64,000 bases of DNA from Miltoncostaea sp050250915 (lineage in GTDB: Bacteria; Actinomycetota; Thermoleophilia; Miltoncostaeales; Miltoncostaeaceae), in NCBI GenBank assembly GCA_050250915.1, contig JBFWNT010000010.1:74713-138712 (forward strand), given 5' to 3'. The notes beneath the pieces were generated by a model. The model had not been told where the DNA came from. It was given only the letters and a program-made list of their open reading frames with translations, and ran no database searches. The position numbers and the translations under genes were made by a program. This document shows, piece after piece, positions 37,927-45,586 of the stretch; positions within the stretch are counted from its first letter, which is position 1, and every line of letters begins with the position of its first letter.

Positions 37927-38478
37927 TCAGGCTGCGGCCTCCCCGGCGACGATCACGTCGAGGGCGTCCTGCACGCGCGCGACGGGCTCCAGGACGTCCA
38001 TGCGGGCCGACAGGGCGACGAGCGCCCCGACCACCGCGGCCTCGTGCGGCGACCCCGCCGGCAGGCTCACCCGCAGCGGGTGCCCCGACGCGTCGGCCTG
38101 GAGCAGGAACATCCCCGCGCCCTCGGCGCTGCGCGCGCCCACCGCGCCGATCGGGTCGGCCTTCGACGGGGCCACAAGCGCCACCGGGAAACCGTCGATG
38201 GGCTCGCCGAGCAGGTCGGCGTCATCCACCAGCAGCAGGCTCGGCGGCGTCTCCAGCGCGCCCAGCAGCGTGCGCAGCACCACCTCGGACCGCAGGTAGC
38301 GGTCGAGCACGTTGCCGTAGAGCGCCCGCTGGAGCCGGGTCGGGGTGACCGGGTCGGTGTAGCGGAAGTCGACCGGCAGCCCCGACGCGTCGGTGACCAT
38401 CAGGCCGCCGACGTAGGTGCCGTCGCCGCCCGCGCGGACGACCAGGAAGCCGGGCCGGTGGGCCTCAGGCGAAGACAT
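37927..38478 (-). CDS. hypothetical protein of the flhF operon
   Basis: A 183-residue soluble protein with no signal peptide. It contains GLPVDFRYTDPVTPTRLQ and YLRSEVVLRTLLGAL in the first half and repeated ALVAPSKADPIGAVGA-like stretches later. No family is recognised. The ATG lies 14 bases inside the upstream small gene. It is coupled in the run flhF, PilZ, membrane protein, small protein, so I infer a role in flagellar control or assembly, for example as part of a regulator that reads the PilZ output. Confidence 0.75.
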   Translation of the reverse strand: MSSPEAHRPGFLVVRAGGDGTYVGGLMVTDASGLPVDFRYTDPVTPTRLQRALYGNVLDRYLRSEVVLRTLLGALETPPSLLLVDDADLLGEPIDGFPVALVAPSKADPIGAVGARSAEGAGMFLLQADASGHPLRVSLPAGSPHEAAVVGALVALSARMDVLEPVARVQDALDVIVAGEAAA

Positions 38479-38686
38479 CGACGAGCCGGCCGCTCAGGCC
38501 GTGGGGGTCCGGTGTGCCGCCCCCCGCCTCGGCGCGGGCGCCGGCGGCCTGGGCGGACGCGCCGCCGGACGAGGGCGCGTCGGCGTCGGCCGCGGTGCGC
38601 CTGGGCAGCGCCGACGCCATGGCGGCGGTGGCGGCCGCCGTCGCGGCCGGCGACGCCGGGGCCGCGATGCGGTCGGGCCCGGTCAC
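38465..38686 (-). CDS. small Ala-rich protein of the flhF operon
   Basis: A 73-residue protein, very rich in Ala and with a run of ATAAATAAMASAL. The GTG start shares four bases with the stop of the upstream gene (GTGA), and the end overlaps the next by 14 bases. This tight coupling is the main reason to call it real; composition alone would not do so. It ends GLSGRLVDVFA, which is more protein-like and may bind a partner. No function is known. Confidence 0.6.
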   Translation of the reverse strand: MTGPDRIAAPASPAATAAATAAMASALPRRTAADADAPSSGGASAQAAGARAEAGGGTPDPHGLSGRLVDVFA

Positions 38687-39042
38687 GAGCCGGCCTCATC
38701 CGCCGGGGCGGCGCGGCGCGTCATCGCGGCGTCGGCCTCCTGGCGCGCGGCGGCCAGCTGGGCGGCGGCCAGCTCGGCCTCGCGGATCGTCTGGGCGGCG
38801 GCGGCCCGCATCAGCGCCTGGATCACCATCAGGGCCGACCACCACGCCACCACCGACAGCACGGCGGCGCCCACCAGACCGCGCAGGATCGCGTCGGCGA
38901 CCGGGAAGCCCTGGTCGCGGCAGACCAGGAACACGATGAGGAAGCCCACCACCAGGCCGACGCCGCGGGCGCGCGTGACCCACTCGTCCATGGGGGACTG
39001 CTCGGTCCCCGCGCCCTTGGCCTTGGCCTTCTCCTTCGCCAT
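38683..39042 (-). CDS. membrane protein of the flhF operon
   Basis: A 119-residue protein with a Lys-rich start, two membrane segments (VGLVVGFLIVFLVC and GLVGAAVLSVVAWWSALMVIQALM), then a helical tail rich in Ala, Gln and Glu (about 80-110) that could be a coiled coil. The ATG overlaps the PilZ stop by one base (TGATG). Position and topology suggest a membrane-anchored partner of the PilZ protein or of FlhF. It is not a known flagellar protein. Confidence 0.75.
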   Translation of the reverse strand: MAKEKAKAKGAGTEQSPMDEWVTRARGVGLVVGFLIVFLVCRDQGFPVADAILRGLVGAAVLSVVAWWSALMVIQALMRAAAAQTIREAELAAAQLAAARQEADAAMTRRAAPADEAGS

Positions 39043-39710
39043 CAGACGAGCCCCGCGTCACGCCGGCGCAGCTCGCGCTGGCGCTCGAACACGAACCGCA
39101 CCAGGCGGTCCTCCTCGGCGGGGCCCAGCTCGTCGAACGCGAGGGCGATGCGCCACGGCCGGTCGCCCGCCTCCAGTCGGTCGCAGCGCACGGCGACCGC
39201 CGACACCGTCAGGTCGCCGGCCTGGCCGCCGCAGTGGACCGTGACCTCCAGGCGGCTGCCCGCCTCGATGGGCTCGGCCAGCCGCAGCAGGGTGCCACCC
39301 GCGGAGAGGTTCTCGGTGATCGCGCCGATCACGGCGGCGTCGGTGTCGCCCACGCGGTAGTGAACGATCAGGTTCACGGGCACGCGGACGGCGCCGCGGC
39401 GCTGCATGCGTCGCGCGGGCCCGAGGGTGCGCGCCTCGTAGCGGCCCTCCTCGCCGGGGCGCGGCCCGCTGACCAGCTGCGCGTCGGCCTCGCACGGAAC
39501 CTCGCGGACCGTCCACGCGAGCGTGAACGCCCGGTGCAGGGGCAGTGGCACGGGCTGCCCCCCGAGCCGCGGCGGCGCGAGCTCCAGGGCGTCGTCGCCC
39601 TCGCGCTCCACCACCGTGGTCCAGGGGCCGCCGGGCAGGCCGTCGAGCACCACGCGCTCGCCGCGCCCGGGCAGGGGCGCGGTCGCGAGCGTCGGGGCCA
39701 CGGGGGTCAC
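39042..39710 (-). CDS. PilZ-domain protein, YcgR-like
   Basis: A 222-residue protein with an N-terminal YcgR-like beta domain (about 1-110) and a C-terminal PilZ domain (about 112-215), which binds cyclic di-GMP. The binding residues are visible: RMQRRGAVRVPV as the RxxxR motif and ENLSAGG as the [DN]xSxxG motif. Proteins of this kind slow the flagellar motor or alter its bias when the messenger is high. The GTG overlaps the flhF stop (GTGA). It is the only clear second-messenger receptor in the window. Confidence 0.9.
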   Translation of the reverse strand: MTPVAPTLATAPLPGRGERVVLDGLPGGPWTTVVEREGDDALELAPPRLGGQPVPLPLHRAFTLAWTVREVPCEADAQLVSGPRPGEEGRYEARTLGPARRMQRRGAVRVPVNLIVHYRVGDTDAAVIGAITENLSAGGTLLRLAEPIEAGSRLEVTVHCGGQAGDLTVSAVAVRCDRLEAGDRPWRIALAFDELGPAEEDRLVRFVFERQRELRRRDAGLV

Positions 39711-41161
39711 GGGAGGAGCGCCTCCGCCATCCGGCGCGCGTCGGCGGGCACCAGGGAGCCCGGCACCGACGTGCCGTCGGACAGGAACGCCACCGGCTTC
39801 CCGATCCGCAGGGGGGCGTTGACGAGGTTGCCGACGAAGCGAGTCTCGTCGAGCTTGGTGAGGATCACCCGGTTGACGCCCGCCAGGCGGAAGCGGCGCT
39901 GGAGGTCGCCCAGGTCGGCGGACGGCGTCGCCGCCGGGAGCACCAGGTGCACCTCGTCGGCCTTCGCCGGGCCGAGGAGCTCGGCCAGCGCCTCGATCTC
40001 GGTGAGCTGCGTGTGCGAGCGGCCGTGGGTGTCGATGACGATCACGTCGCGGTCGGCGAGCGTCGCGATCAGGTTGGCCAGCGCGGCGCCGTCCTGGGCG
40101 GAGAACACCTGCACGTCGAGCCGGCGGGCGTGGGCGGCCAGCGTGTCGTGGGCGCCCGGACCGGCGGCGACGAGCGCGACGGCCATGCCGGCGGCGCGGT
40201 ACGCCCCGGCCATCGCGGCGGCCGCGCTGGTCTTGCCGACCCCCGTCTGGCCGACGAGGGCCACGACGTGCCCTCCGGCGCGGGGCTTCCAGTCGCGGAC
40301 CACGGGGAGGCGGGCGGCGAGGTGGTCCCGCACCGCGTCGCGCACCGATGCCGACGTCGCCAGGAACGGCATGGTCGACCCGGCGAACCCGTCCAGCAGC
40401 ACGTCCGCCTGGCGCTCGTCCACACCGCCCTTCAGCAGCTCGGCGCGCACGGCCTCGAGGGCGTCGGGGCCGGCCGGCCGCGTCGCGGCGCGGCGGGCGC
40501 GCGGGGCGGCGGCGGGCGCCGCCGCCCGGACGGGCGCGGGGTCCTCCAGGGCCTCGGGCTCCAGGTCCTCCTCGGGCTCCGGCTCCGGCTCCGGCTCCAG
40601 CTCGGCCGCGGGCGCGGGCGCCGCCGCGGGGGCCGGGTCGGGCAGCAGGTTGTCGTCGACCGACGCGAGGGCCGCCTCGTGGGCGGCGCGCACGGCGGCG
40701 CGGGCCGCCTCCAGGATCGCCTGGCTGCGCTCGGTCGAGCCCGGCGCGAACGGGGCGGCCTGCCGGGCGTAGGCCTCGGCGGGCGTCGCGGGCGCGAGCG
40801 GGACGAAACCCTCCTCGGCCTCCTCGGCGGCCGCCAGGCGCCCGTCCAGGTGGTCGCGGAACGGGTCCTCGGCCGGGAGCTCGGGCTCCGGCTCGGGCAT
40901 GACGGGCGCGACGGCCACGTCGGGGGTGTCGAGCGTGTCGATCGTCGGGGCGGCCACCGAGGCGGCCGCCTCCTGGTTGGCGGCGGCCGCGTCCGGGCCG
41001 GCCGCGGCGGTGACCTCGACGCCCTCCTTGCCGAAGAAGCCGCCGACGCCGCCGCGGACGACGCGCCGCGTCTGCAGGATCATCGCGTCCTCGCCGAGCT
41101 CGGCGCGCACCTGGGCGAGCACCTCGTCGATCGTGTCGGCGGAGAATTGCTTGATCTGCAA
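39707..41161 (-). CDS. flhF: flagellar placement GTPase FlhF
   Basis: FlhF is an SRP-type GTPase that sets the position and number of flagella. The 484-residue product has the conserved N-terminal IKQFSADTIDEVLAQVRAELG and ILQTRRV, then an acidic linker of Pro, Ala and Glu with repeated EPEP (about 100-265), and the NG domain with GQTGVGKTSAAAAMA, IDTHGRS and LTKLDET. The start is a TTG following AGGAG; the normal family N-terminus begins right there. FlhG, the usual partner, is not encoded next door, nor elsewhere in this window. Confidence 0.94.
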   Translation of the reverse strand: MQIKQFSADTIDEVLAQVRAELGEDAMILQTRRVVRGGVGGFFGKEGVEVTAAAGPDAAAANQEAAASVAAPTIDTLDTPDVAVAPVMPEPEPELPAEDPFRDHLDGRLAAAEEAEEGFVPLAPATPAEAYARQAAPFAPGSTERSQAILEAARAAVRAAHEAALASVDDNLLPDPAPAAAPAPAAELEPEPEPEPEEDLEPEALEDPAPVRAAAPAAAPRARRAATRPAGPDALEAVRAELLKGGVDERQADVLLDGFAGSTMPFLATSASVRDAVRDHLAARLPVVRDWKPRAGGHVVALVGQTGVGKTSAAAAMAGAYRAAGMAVALVAAGPGAHDTLAAHARRLDVQVFSAQDGAALANLIATLADRDVIVIDTHGRSHTQLTEIEALAELLGPAKADEVHLVLPAATPSADLGDLQRRFRLAGVNRVILTKLDETRFVGNLVNAPLRIGKPVAFLSDGTSVPGSLVPADARRMAEALLP

Positions 41162-41170
41162 CGGGGGCTC

Positions 41171-43267
41171 CTAGACGAGTGCGGCGAGCCCGACGGGCTC
41201 GATGCGGACGGACGGCAGGATCTCGTGGTACGAGAGGACGGTCAGGTTCGGTATCGCGTGGGCGACCAGCGCCTTGAGGTGCCGGCGCGTCGCCCCCGAC
41301 GTGAGTACCAGCGCCGGGGCGCCCATGAGCTGCGCCTGGTCCACCTGCTCCTTGAGCGCGTCGATGAGCGCGGACGCCCGGGCGGGATCCATCGCCACCT
41401 GGGTGCCGTCCTCCGTCCGGTGCACCGACTCGGCGATCTCGCGGTCGATCTCCGGGTCCAGCGTGATCGCGCGCATCGTCCCGGTCTCGTCCACGAAGCG
41501 GCCGCAGATGGCGCGGGCCAGGGCCTGGCGGCAGTACTCGGCCAGGATCGGCACGTCCTTCGTGAGCTTGGCCTTGTCGCCCAGCGTCTCCAGGATCGTG
41601 ACCAGGTCGCGGATCGGCACGGCCTCCGACAGGAGCGTCTGCAGGACGCGCTGCACCTCGCCGACCGTCATCAGGTCGGGCACGAGTTCCTCCACCGGGG
41701 CCGGCAGCCGCTCCTTGAGCGTGTCGAGGAGCTGGCGGACGTCCTGGCGGCCGAGCAGCTCGGCGGCGTTGCGGCGGATGACCTCGCTGAGGTGGGTCAC
41801 GATCAGCGACGTCGGGTCGACGACGGTGTAGCCGTAGATCTCGGCCTGCTCACGCTGCGCCTCGCCGATCCACACCGCCGGCAGCCCGAACGACGGCTCG
41901 GTGGTGGGGATGCCGTCCAGCGGCAGGTCGGCGGTGCCGGGGTTCATCGCCAGCAGCTGGCCGGGCATCAGCGCCCAGCGCGCCACCTCGACGCCGCGGA
42001 TCTTGACCGCGTAGTCGTGGGAGCCCAGCTGGATGTTGTCGCGGATCCGGATGGGGGCGAGCGACAGGCCCAGCTCGGTGGCCATCTGGCGGCGCACCAT
42101 CGCGACCCGGCCCAGCAGGTCGCCGCCCTCGTCGGCGTCCACCAGCGGCACCAGGCCGTAGCCGATCTCCAGCTCGAGCGGGTCGAGGGGGAGCAGCGCG
42201 GCGACGTTCTCGGGCTCGGAGGGGCGGGTGGCGACGGCCGTCGCCTCCTGCGCCGCCTTGTGCTGGGCCTCCTCCTGCTGCCCGCGCCGCAGCATGGTCG
42301 CCACGATCAGGATGAGGCCGCCGATGATGAAGAAGGGCAGCTTCGGCAGGCCGGGCACCAGGCCCAGCGCCACGGCGACGCCGCCCGCCAGGAAGAGGGC
42401 CCGCGGCTGGCTGGTGATCTGCTTCGCCAGGTCCTGGCCCAGGTTCGACTCGCCGACGGAGCGCGTGACGATGATGCCGGTGGCGGTGGAGATCAGCAGC
42501 GCCGGGATCTGCGCCACCAGCCCCTCGCCGACGGTGAGCAGCGAGAAGTGGTGGACGGCCTCAGAGAAGCTCATCCCCTGCTGGAGCACGCCGACGCACA
42601 TGCCGCCGATCAGGTTGATCATCACGATCATGACCGCGGCGATGGCGTCGCCCTTCACGAACTTCGAGGCGCCGTCCATCGCGCCGTAGAAGTCGGCCTC
42701 CTTGGCGATGACGGCGCGGCGGGCCTTGGCCTCCTCGTCGGTGATCACGCCGGCGTTCAGGTCGGCGTCGATCGCCATCTGCTTGCCGGGCATCGCGTCG
42801 AGGGTGAACCGGGCGGCGACCTCCGCCACGCGCCCGGCGCCGTTCGTGATGACCACGAACTGGATGACCACCAGGATCGTGAACACGATCAGGCCGACCA
42901 CCACGTTGCCGCCCACCACGAAGTTGCCGAACGAGGAGATGACCTCGCCGGCCTCCCCGTGGAGCAGGATCAGGCGGGTGCTCGAGATGTTGAGCCCCAG
43001 TCGGAACAGGGTCGCCACGAGCAGCAGCGACGGGAACACCGAGAACTGGAGCGGCTCGGTGGTGTAGAGCGTGGCCAGGACGATCGCGAGCGCGGCCGAG
43101 ATGTTGGCCGTGATCAGGATGTCCAGCAGGAACGTCGGGAGCGGCAGGATCATCATCACGACGATCCCGACCACCACGACCGCGATCGCGACGTCGCTGT
43201 TGTCCAGCAGGCGGTTCAGGAGCCCGCGCGACTGCTGCGGGGCGGGGGCCGCGACGGCGGTACTCAT
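41171..43267 (-). CDS. flhA: flagellar export gate protein FlhA
   Basis: FlhA is the largest subunit of the flagellar type III export gate. The 698-residue product has eight predicted membrane segments in the first 330 residues, starting with VAIAVVVVGIVVMMILPLP, and the FHIPEP-type loop with FVKGDAIAAVMIVMINLIGG. The C-terminal half forms the cytoplasmic ring domain with LHLSEVIRRNAAELL-type helices. The ATG overlaps the flhB stop (ATGA), and flhF starts 9 bases downstream. Confidence 0.97.
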   Translation of the reverse strand: MSTAVAAPAPQQSRGLLNRLLDNSDVAIAVVVVGIVVMMILPLPTFLLDILITANISAALAIVLATLYTTEPLQFSVFPSLLLVATLFRLGLNISSTRLILLHGEAGEVISSFGNFVVGGNVVVGLIVFTILVVIQFVVITNGAGRVAEVAARFTLDAMPGKQMAIDADLNAGVITDEEAKARRAVIAKEADFYGAMDGASKFVKGDAIAAVMIVMINLIGGMCVGVLQQGMSFSEAVHHFSLLTVGEGLVAQIPALLISTATGIIVTRSVGESNLGQDLAKQITSQPRALFLAGGVAVALGLVPGLPKLPFFIIGGLILIVATMLRRGQQEEAQHKAAQEATAVATRPSEPENVAALLPLDPLELEIGYGLVPLVDADEGGDLLGRVAMVRRQMATELGLSLAPIRIRDNIQLGSHDYAVKIRGVEVARWALMPGQLLAMNPGTADLPLDGIPTTEPSFGLPAVWIGEAQREQAEIYGYTVVDPTSLIVTHLSEVIRRNAAELLGRQDVRQLLDTLKERLPAPVEELVPDLMTVGEVQRVLQTLLSEAVPIRDLVTILETLGDKAKLTKDVPILAEYCRQALARAICGRFVDETGTMRAITLDPEIDREIAESVHRTEDGTQVAMDPARASALIDALKEQVDQAQLMGAPALVLTSGATRRHLKALVAHAIPNLTVLSYHEILPSVRIEPVGLAALV

Positions 43268-44337
43268 GCGGCCGCCGGCTCACGGCCGGTAGCGCGGTAG
43301 ACGTGGGCCAGGATCTCGGCGACGGCGCCGAACGCCTCGGCGGGGATGAACTGCCCCACCTCGGCCGCGGCGTGGATGCTCCGCGCGAGCGGCGGGCTGG
43401 GGACCACCTGGACGCCGCTCTCGCGGGCCTTGTCGATGATCCGGAACGCCACGTGGTCGACGCCCTTCGCCACCACCTGCGGGGCGGGCAGCGACCGGGC
43501 GTAGCGCAGGGCCACGGCGTAGTGCGTCGGGTTGGTGATCACGACGTCCGCGTCGGGGACGGCGGACATCATGCGGCGCACGGCCATCTCCTGCTGGCGG
43601 CGCTTCAGCTGCCCCTTCACCTCGGGGTTGACGTCCGCCTCCTTGGCCTCGCGCTTGACCTCCTCCTTGGTCATGCGGAGGTCCTTCTCGTGCTGGTAGC
43701 GCTCGAAGATGAGGTCGGCGACGGCGATCACGACGTAGACCGCGGCGAGCGCGAAGCCCACCTTCAGGACGATGCGGCCGGTCACGGCCAGGGCCATGCC
43801 GGGGCCCGCGCCGGTGAGGCCCACCAGGTCGTTGATCGACCCCTTCAGCACGACCCAGGCGACGACGCCGGTGAGCGTGATCTTCAGCAGGTCCTTCACC
43901 AGCCCCACCGCGGACCGCGGCGAGAACAGGCGCTTGAACCCGGACACCGGGTTGAGGACCTGGAAGCGCGGCTTCAGGACCTCGATCGTGATACCGGGCT
44001 TCACCTGGATGGCCGAGGCCACGACGCCCACCACCACGCCCGCGATGGCGAACGGCGCGGTGAGCCGCAGGCTCTCCCACCCGGCGTTCATCATCGCGTT
44101 CCAGCCGTCCGCGACGCTCATGGGGCCGCTGTCGCCGGAGCTGGCGAGCGACGTGGTCATGAAGGCGGTGAAGCCGGCCAGCAGCCAGCCGCCGGCCACG
44201 GCGAGCATCCCGAAGGTGGCGAGCACGCCGAGGCCCGTGTTGATCTCGCGGCTACGGGCGACCTGGCCCCGGCGACGTGCCTCGTCGCGGCGCTTGGGTG
44301 TCGCCTTCTCGGTGCGATCGGCTCCTGAGCCGGACAA
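43264..44337 (-). CDS. flhB: flagellar export switch protein FlhB
   Basis: FlhB switches the export apparatus from rod/hook to filament substrates by autocleavage. The 357-residue product has a basic N-terminus (TEKATPKRRDEARRRGQVA), four membrane segments, and the cleavage site Asn269-Pro-Thr-His272 in VITNPTHYAVAL. The predicted start is a TTG with only an AGGA close upstream. It is the first gene of an operon with flhA, flhF and the small genes beyond, preceded by a sigma-28-like promoter. Confidence 0.96.
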   Translation of the reverse strand: MSGSGADRTEKATPKRRDEARRRGQVARSREINTGLGVLATFGMLAVAGGWLLAGFTAFMTTSLASSGDSGPMSVADGWNAMMNAGWESLRLTAPFAIAGVVVGVVASAIQVKPGITIEVLKPRFQVLNPVSGFKRLFSPRSAVGLVKDLLKITLTGVVAWVVLKGSINDLVGLTGAGPGMALAVTGRIVLKVGFALAAVYVVIAVADLIFERYQHEKDLRMTKEEVKREAKEADVNPEVKGQLKRRQQEMAVRRMMSAVPDADVVITNPTHYAVALRYARSLPAPQVVAKGVDHVAFRIIDKARESGVQVVPSPPLARSIHAAAEVGQFIPAEAFGAVAEILAHVYRATGREPAAA

Positions 44338-44409
44338 TCCTGGGCGCCACCTGGGTGCACGCCGTCCATGACCATTTCACCGCGCTCGTCATGAGCGGGC
44401 CTGCCGGAC

Positions 44410-44436
44410 GTATCGTCAGATCCGACGGGGGCTTGA
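44410..44436 (-). promoter_or_regulatory. sigma-28-type promoter of the flhB operon
   Basis: On the minus strand TCAAGCCC-N11-GACGATAC. The layout equals that of five other sites here. Transcription should begin near 44403, giving a leader of about 65 bases. Confidence 0.65.
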
Positions 44437-44444
44437 GCGCCCCG

Positions 44445-44462
44445 GGCCCGGCGGGCCGGGCC
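44445..44462 (-). terminator. putative terminator after cheD
   Basis: Seven bases pair (44445-44451 with 44456-44462) around a four-base loop, directly downstream of cheD and just before the flhB promoter. No T-tract. Confidence 0.4.
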
Positions 44463-44468
44463 GCCCGA

Positions 44469-44972
44469 TCAGAGCTCGATCGGCTCCCCTCCGACGGCGC
44501 GCACCGTCACGGCGCCGCCGGCGACGGTGACGTGCATCGACCGGCCCGCGTTGCCGCCGGTCTCGGCCGCGCGGACGCGCAGGCCGACCGCCCTCAGCGC
44601 CTCGCGGACGGCCTCGGTGTTGCGCTCGCCGATGTTGAGCATCGACCCGGCCCCGCCGGCGGCGAACATCTGCGCGCCGCCCGCCATCCGCGCCTGGAGG
44701 CGCACCTGCTGGGCGCCGAGGCGCAGCATCTGGTCGAGCAGCGCCGGGACGGCCGTGTCGGCGAACTTGCCGGGCGAGCCGTCGGCGCCCGCGCGCGACA
44801 CCGGCAGCATCACGTGGGCCATGCCCGCGACGCCCGCCTGGGCGTCGGTCAGCACCAGCCCGATACACGATCCGAGGCCCAGCGCCGAGATGACCACGCC
44901 CGGGTCGGCGCTGGCGACGATCTGGCCGATGCCCACGTTGGGCCCGGCGGTGGCGCGGAGGGCGGTCGTCAC
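44469..44972 (-). CDS. cheD: chemoreceptor glutamine deamidase CheD
   Basis: CheD deamidates receptor glutamines and binds CheC, raising its phosphatase activity. The 167-residue product has the catalytic Cys in ALGLGSCIGLVL, His in GMAHVMLP, and FAAGGAGSMLNIGERN. GTG start, overlapping the cheC stop (GTGA). No receptor genes are nearby, so its targets are encoded elsewhere. Confidence 0.95.
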   Translation of the reverse strand: MTTALRATAGPNVGIGQIVASADPGVVISALGLGSCIGLVLTDAQAGVAGMAHVMLPVSRAGADGSPGKFADTAVPALLDQMLRLGAQQVRLQARMAGGAQMFAAGGAGSMLNIGERNTEAVREALRAVGLRVRAAETGGNAGRSMHVTVAGGAVTVRAVGGEPIEL

Positions 44973-45586
44973 CCGAGGCCGAGCCGGGCGAGGACGAGCT
45001 GGAGGGCCGCGGACGTCGGGATGAAGAGGACGTCGCCCAGGGAGGGGGCGCCCCCGTCGCCGAGCGGCGTCTCGATGAGGATGGCGGTCTCCGACGCCAT
45101 CGCCACCTCGGCCAGCGCCGCGCCCACCAGCGCGCCCGCGAAGTCCACGCCCACGGCGGGCGGGGTCGGCTCCAGGCGCAGCCCGGTGATCTTGGCGAGG
45201 GCGTTGAGGTAGGAGCCCGTCAGGATGTTGGCCACCTCCTGGAGGGCGGAGAGCTCCATCTCCGAGAAGCCATCGCCGCCCCCGGCTCCCCCGGCGCCGC
45301 CCATGAGGGCGTCGACGACGTCGCGGGCGGCGTCCCGGCCCATCACGAACAGCATGTGGCCCGAGACGTCGCCGCCGACCCCGAGGAACATCGCGGCGAC
45401 CACGCGCTCGGCGTCGCCGGTGCGGTCCGCCACCTGCTCGACGGGCAGCAGCGTGACCGTGGGGACGCCCATCGGCACGGACCGGCCGGTCATCTGCGCC
45501 AGGGCGGTGGCGGCGGTGCCGGCGCCGATGTTGCCGATCTCGCGGAGGGCGTCGAGCTGGGCCTCGCCCAGCACGGGCGCGCTCAC
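44969..45586 (-). CDS. cheC: CheY-P phosphatase CheC
   Basis: CheC removes the phosphate from CheY-P. The 205-residue product has both halves of the duplicated active site, LREIGNIGAGTAATAL and LQEVANILTGSYLNAL, each with the E-x2-N motif. Starting at the GTG at 45586 it overlaps the cheA stop (GTGA); an open frame further upstream is a shadow of cheA. The cheA-cheC-cheD unit closely resembles the Bacillus system, but no cheW lies between. Confidence 0.95.
   Translation of the reverse strand: MSAPVLGEAQLDALREIGNIGAGTAATALAQMTGRSVPMGVPTVTLLPVEQVADRTGDAERVVAAMFLGVGGDVSGHMLFVMGRDAARDVVDALMGGAGGAGGGDGFSEMELSALQEVANILTGSYLNALAKITGLRLEPTPPAVGVDFAGALVGAALAEVAMASETAILIETPLGDGGAPSLGDVLFIPTSAALQLVLARLGLG

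Noticed and set aside
39545..43300. A 1,251-codon frame on the plus strand antisense to flhF and flhA
   Set aside because: Its product is Arg/Gly/Asp-rich without motif. The minus-strand genes are well known.
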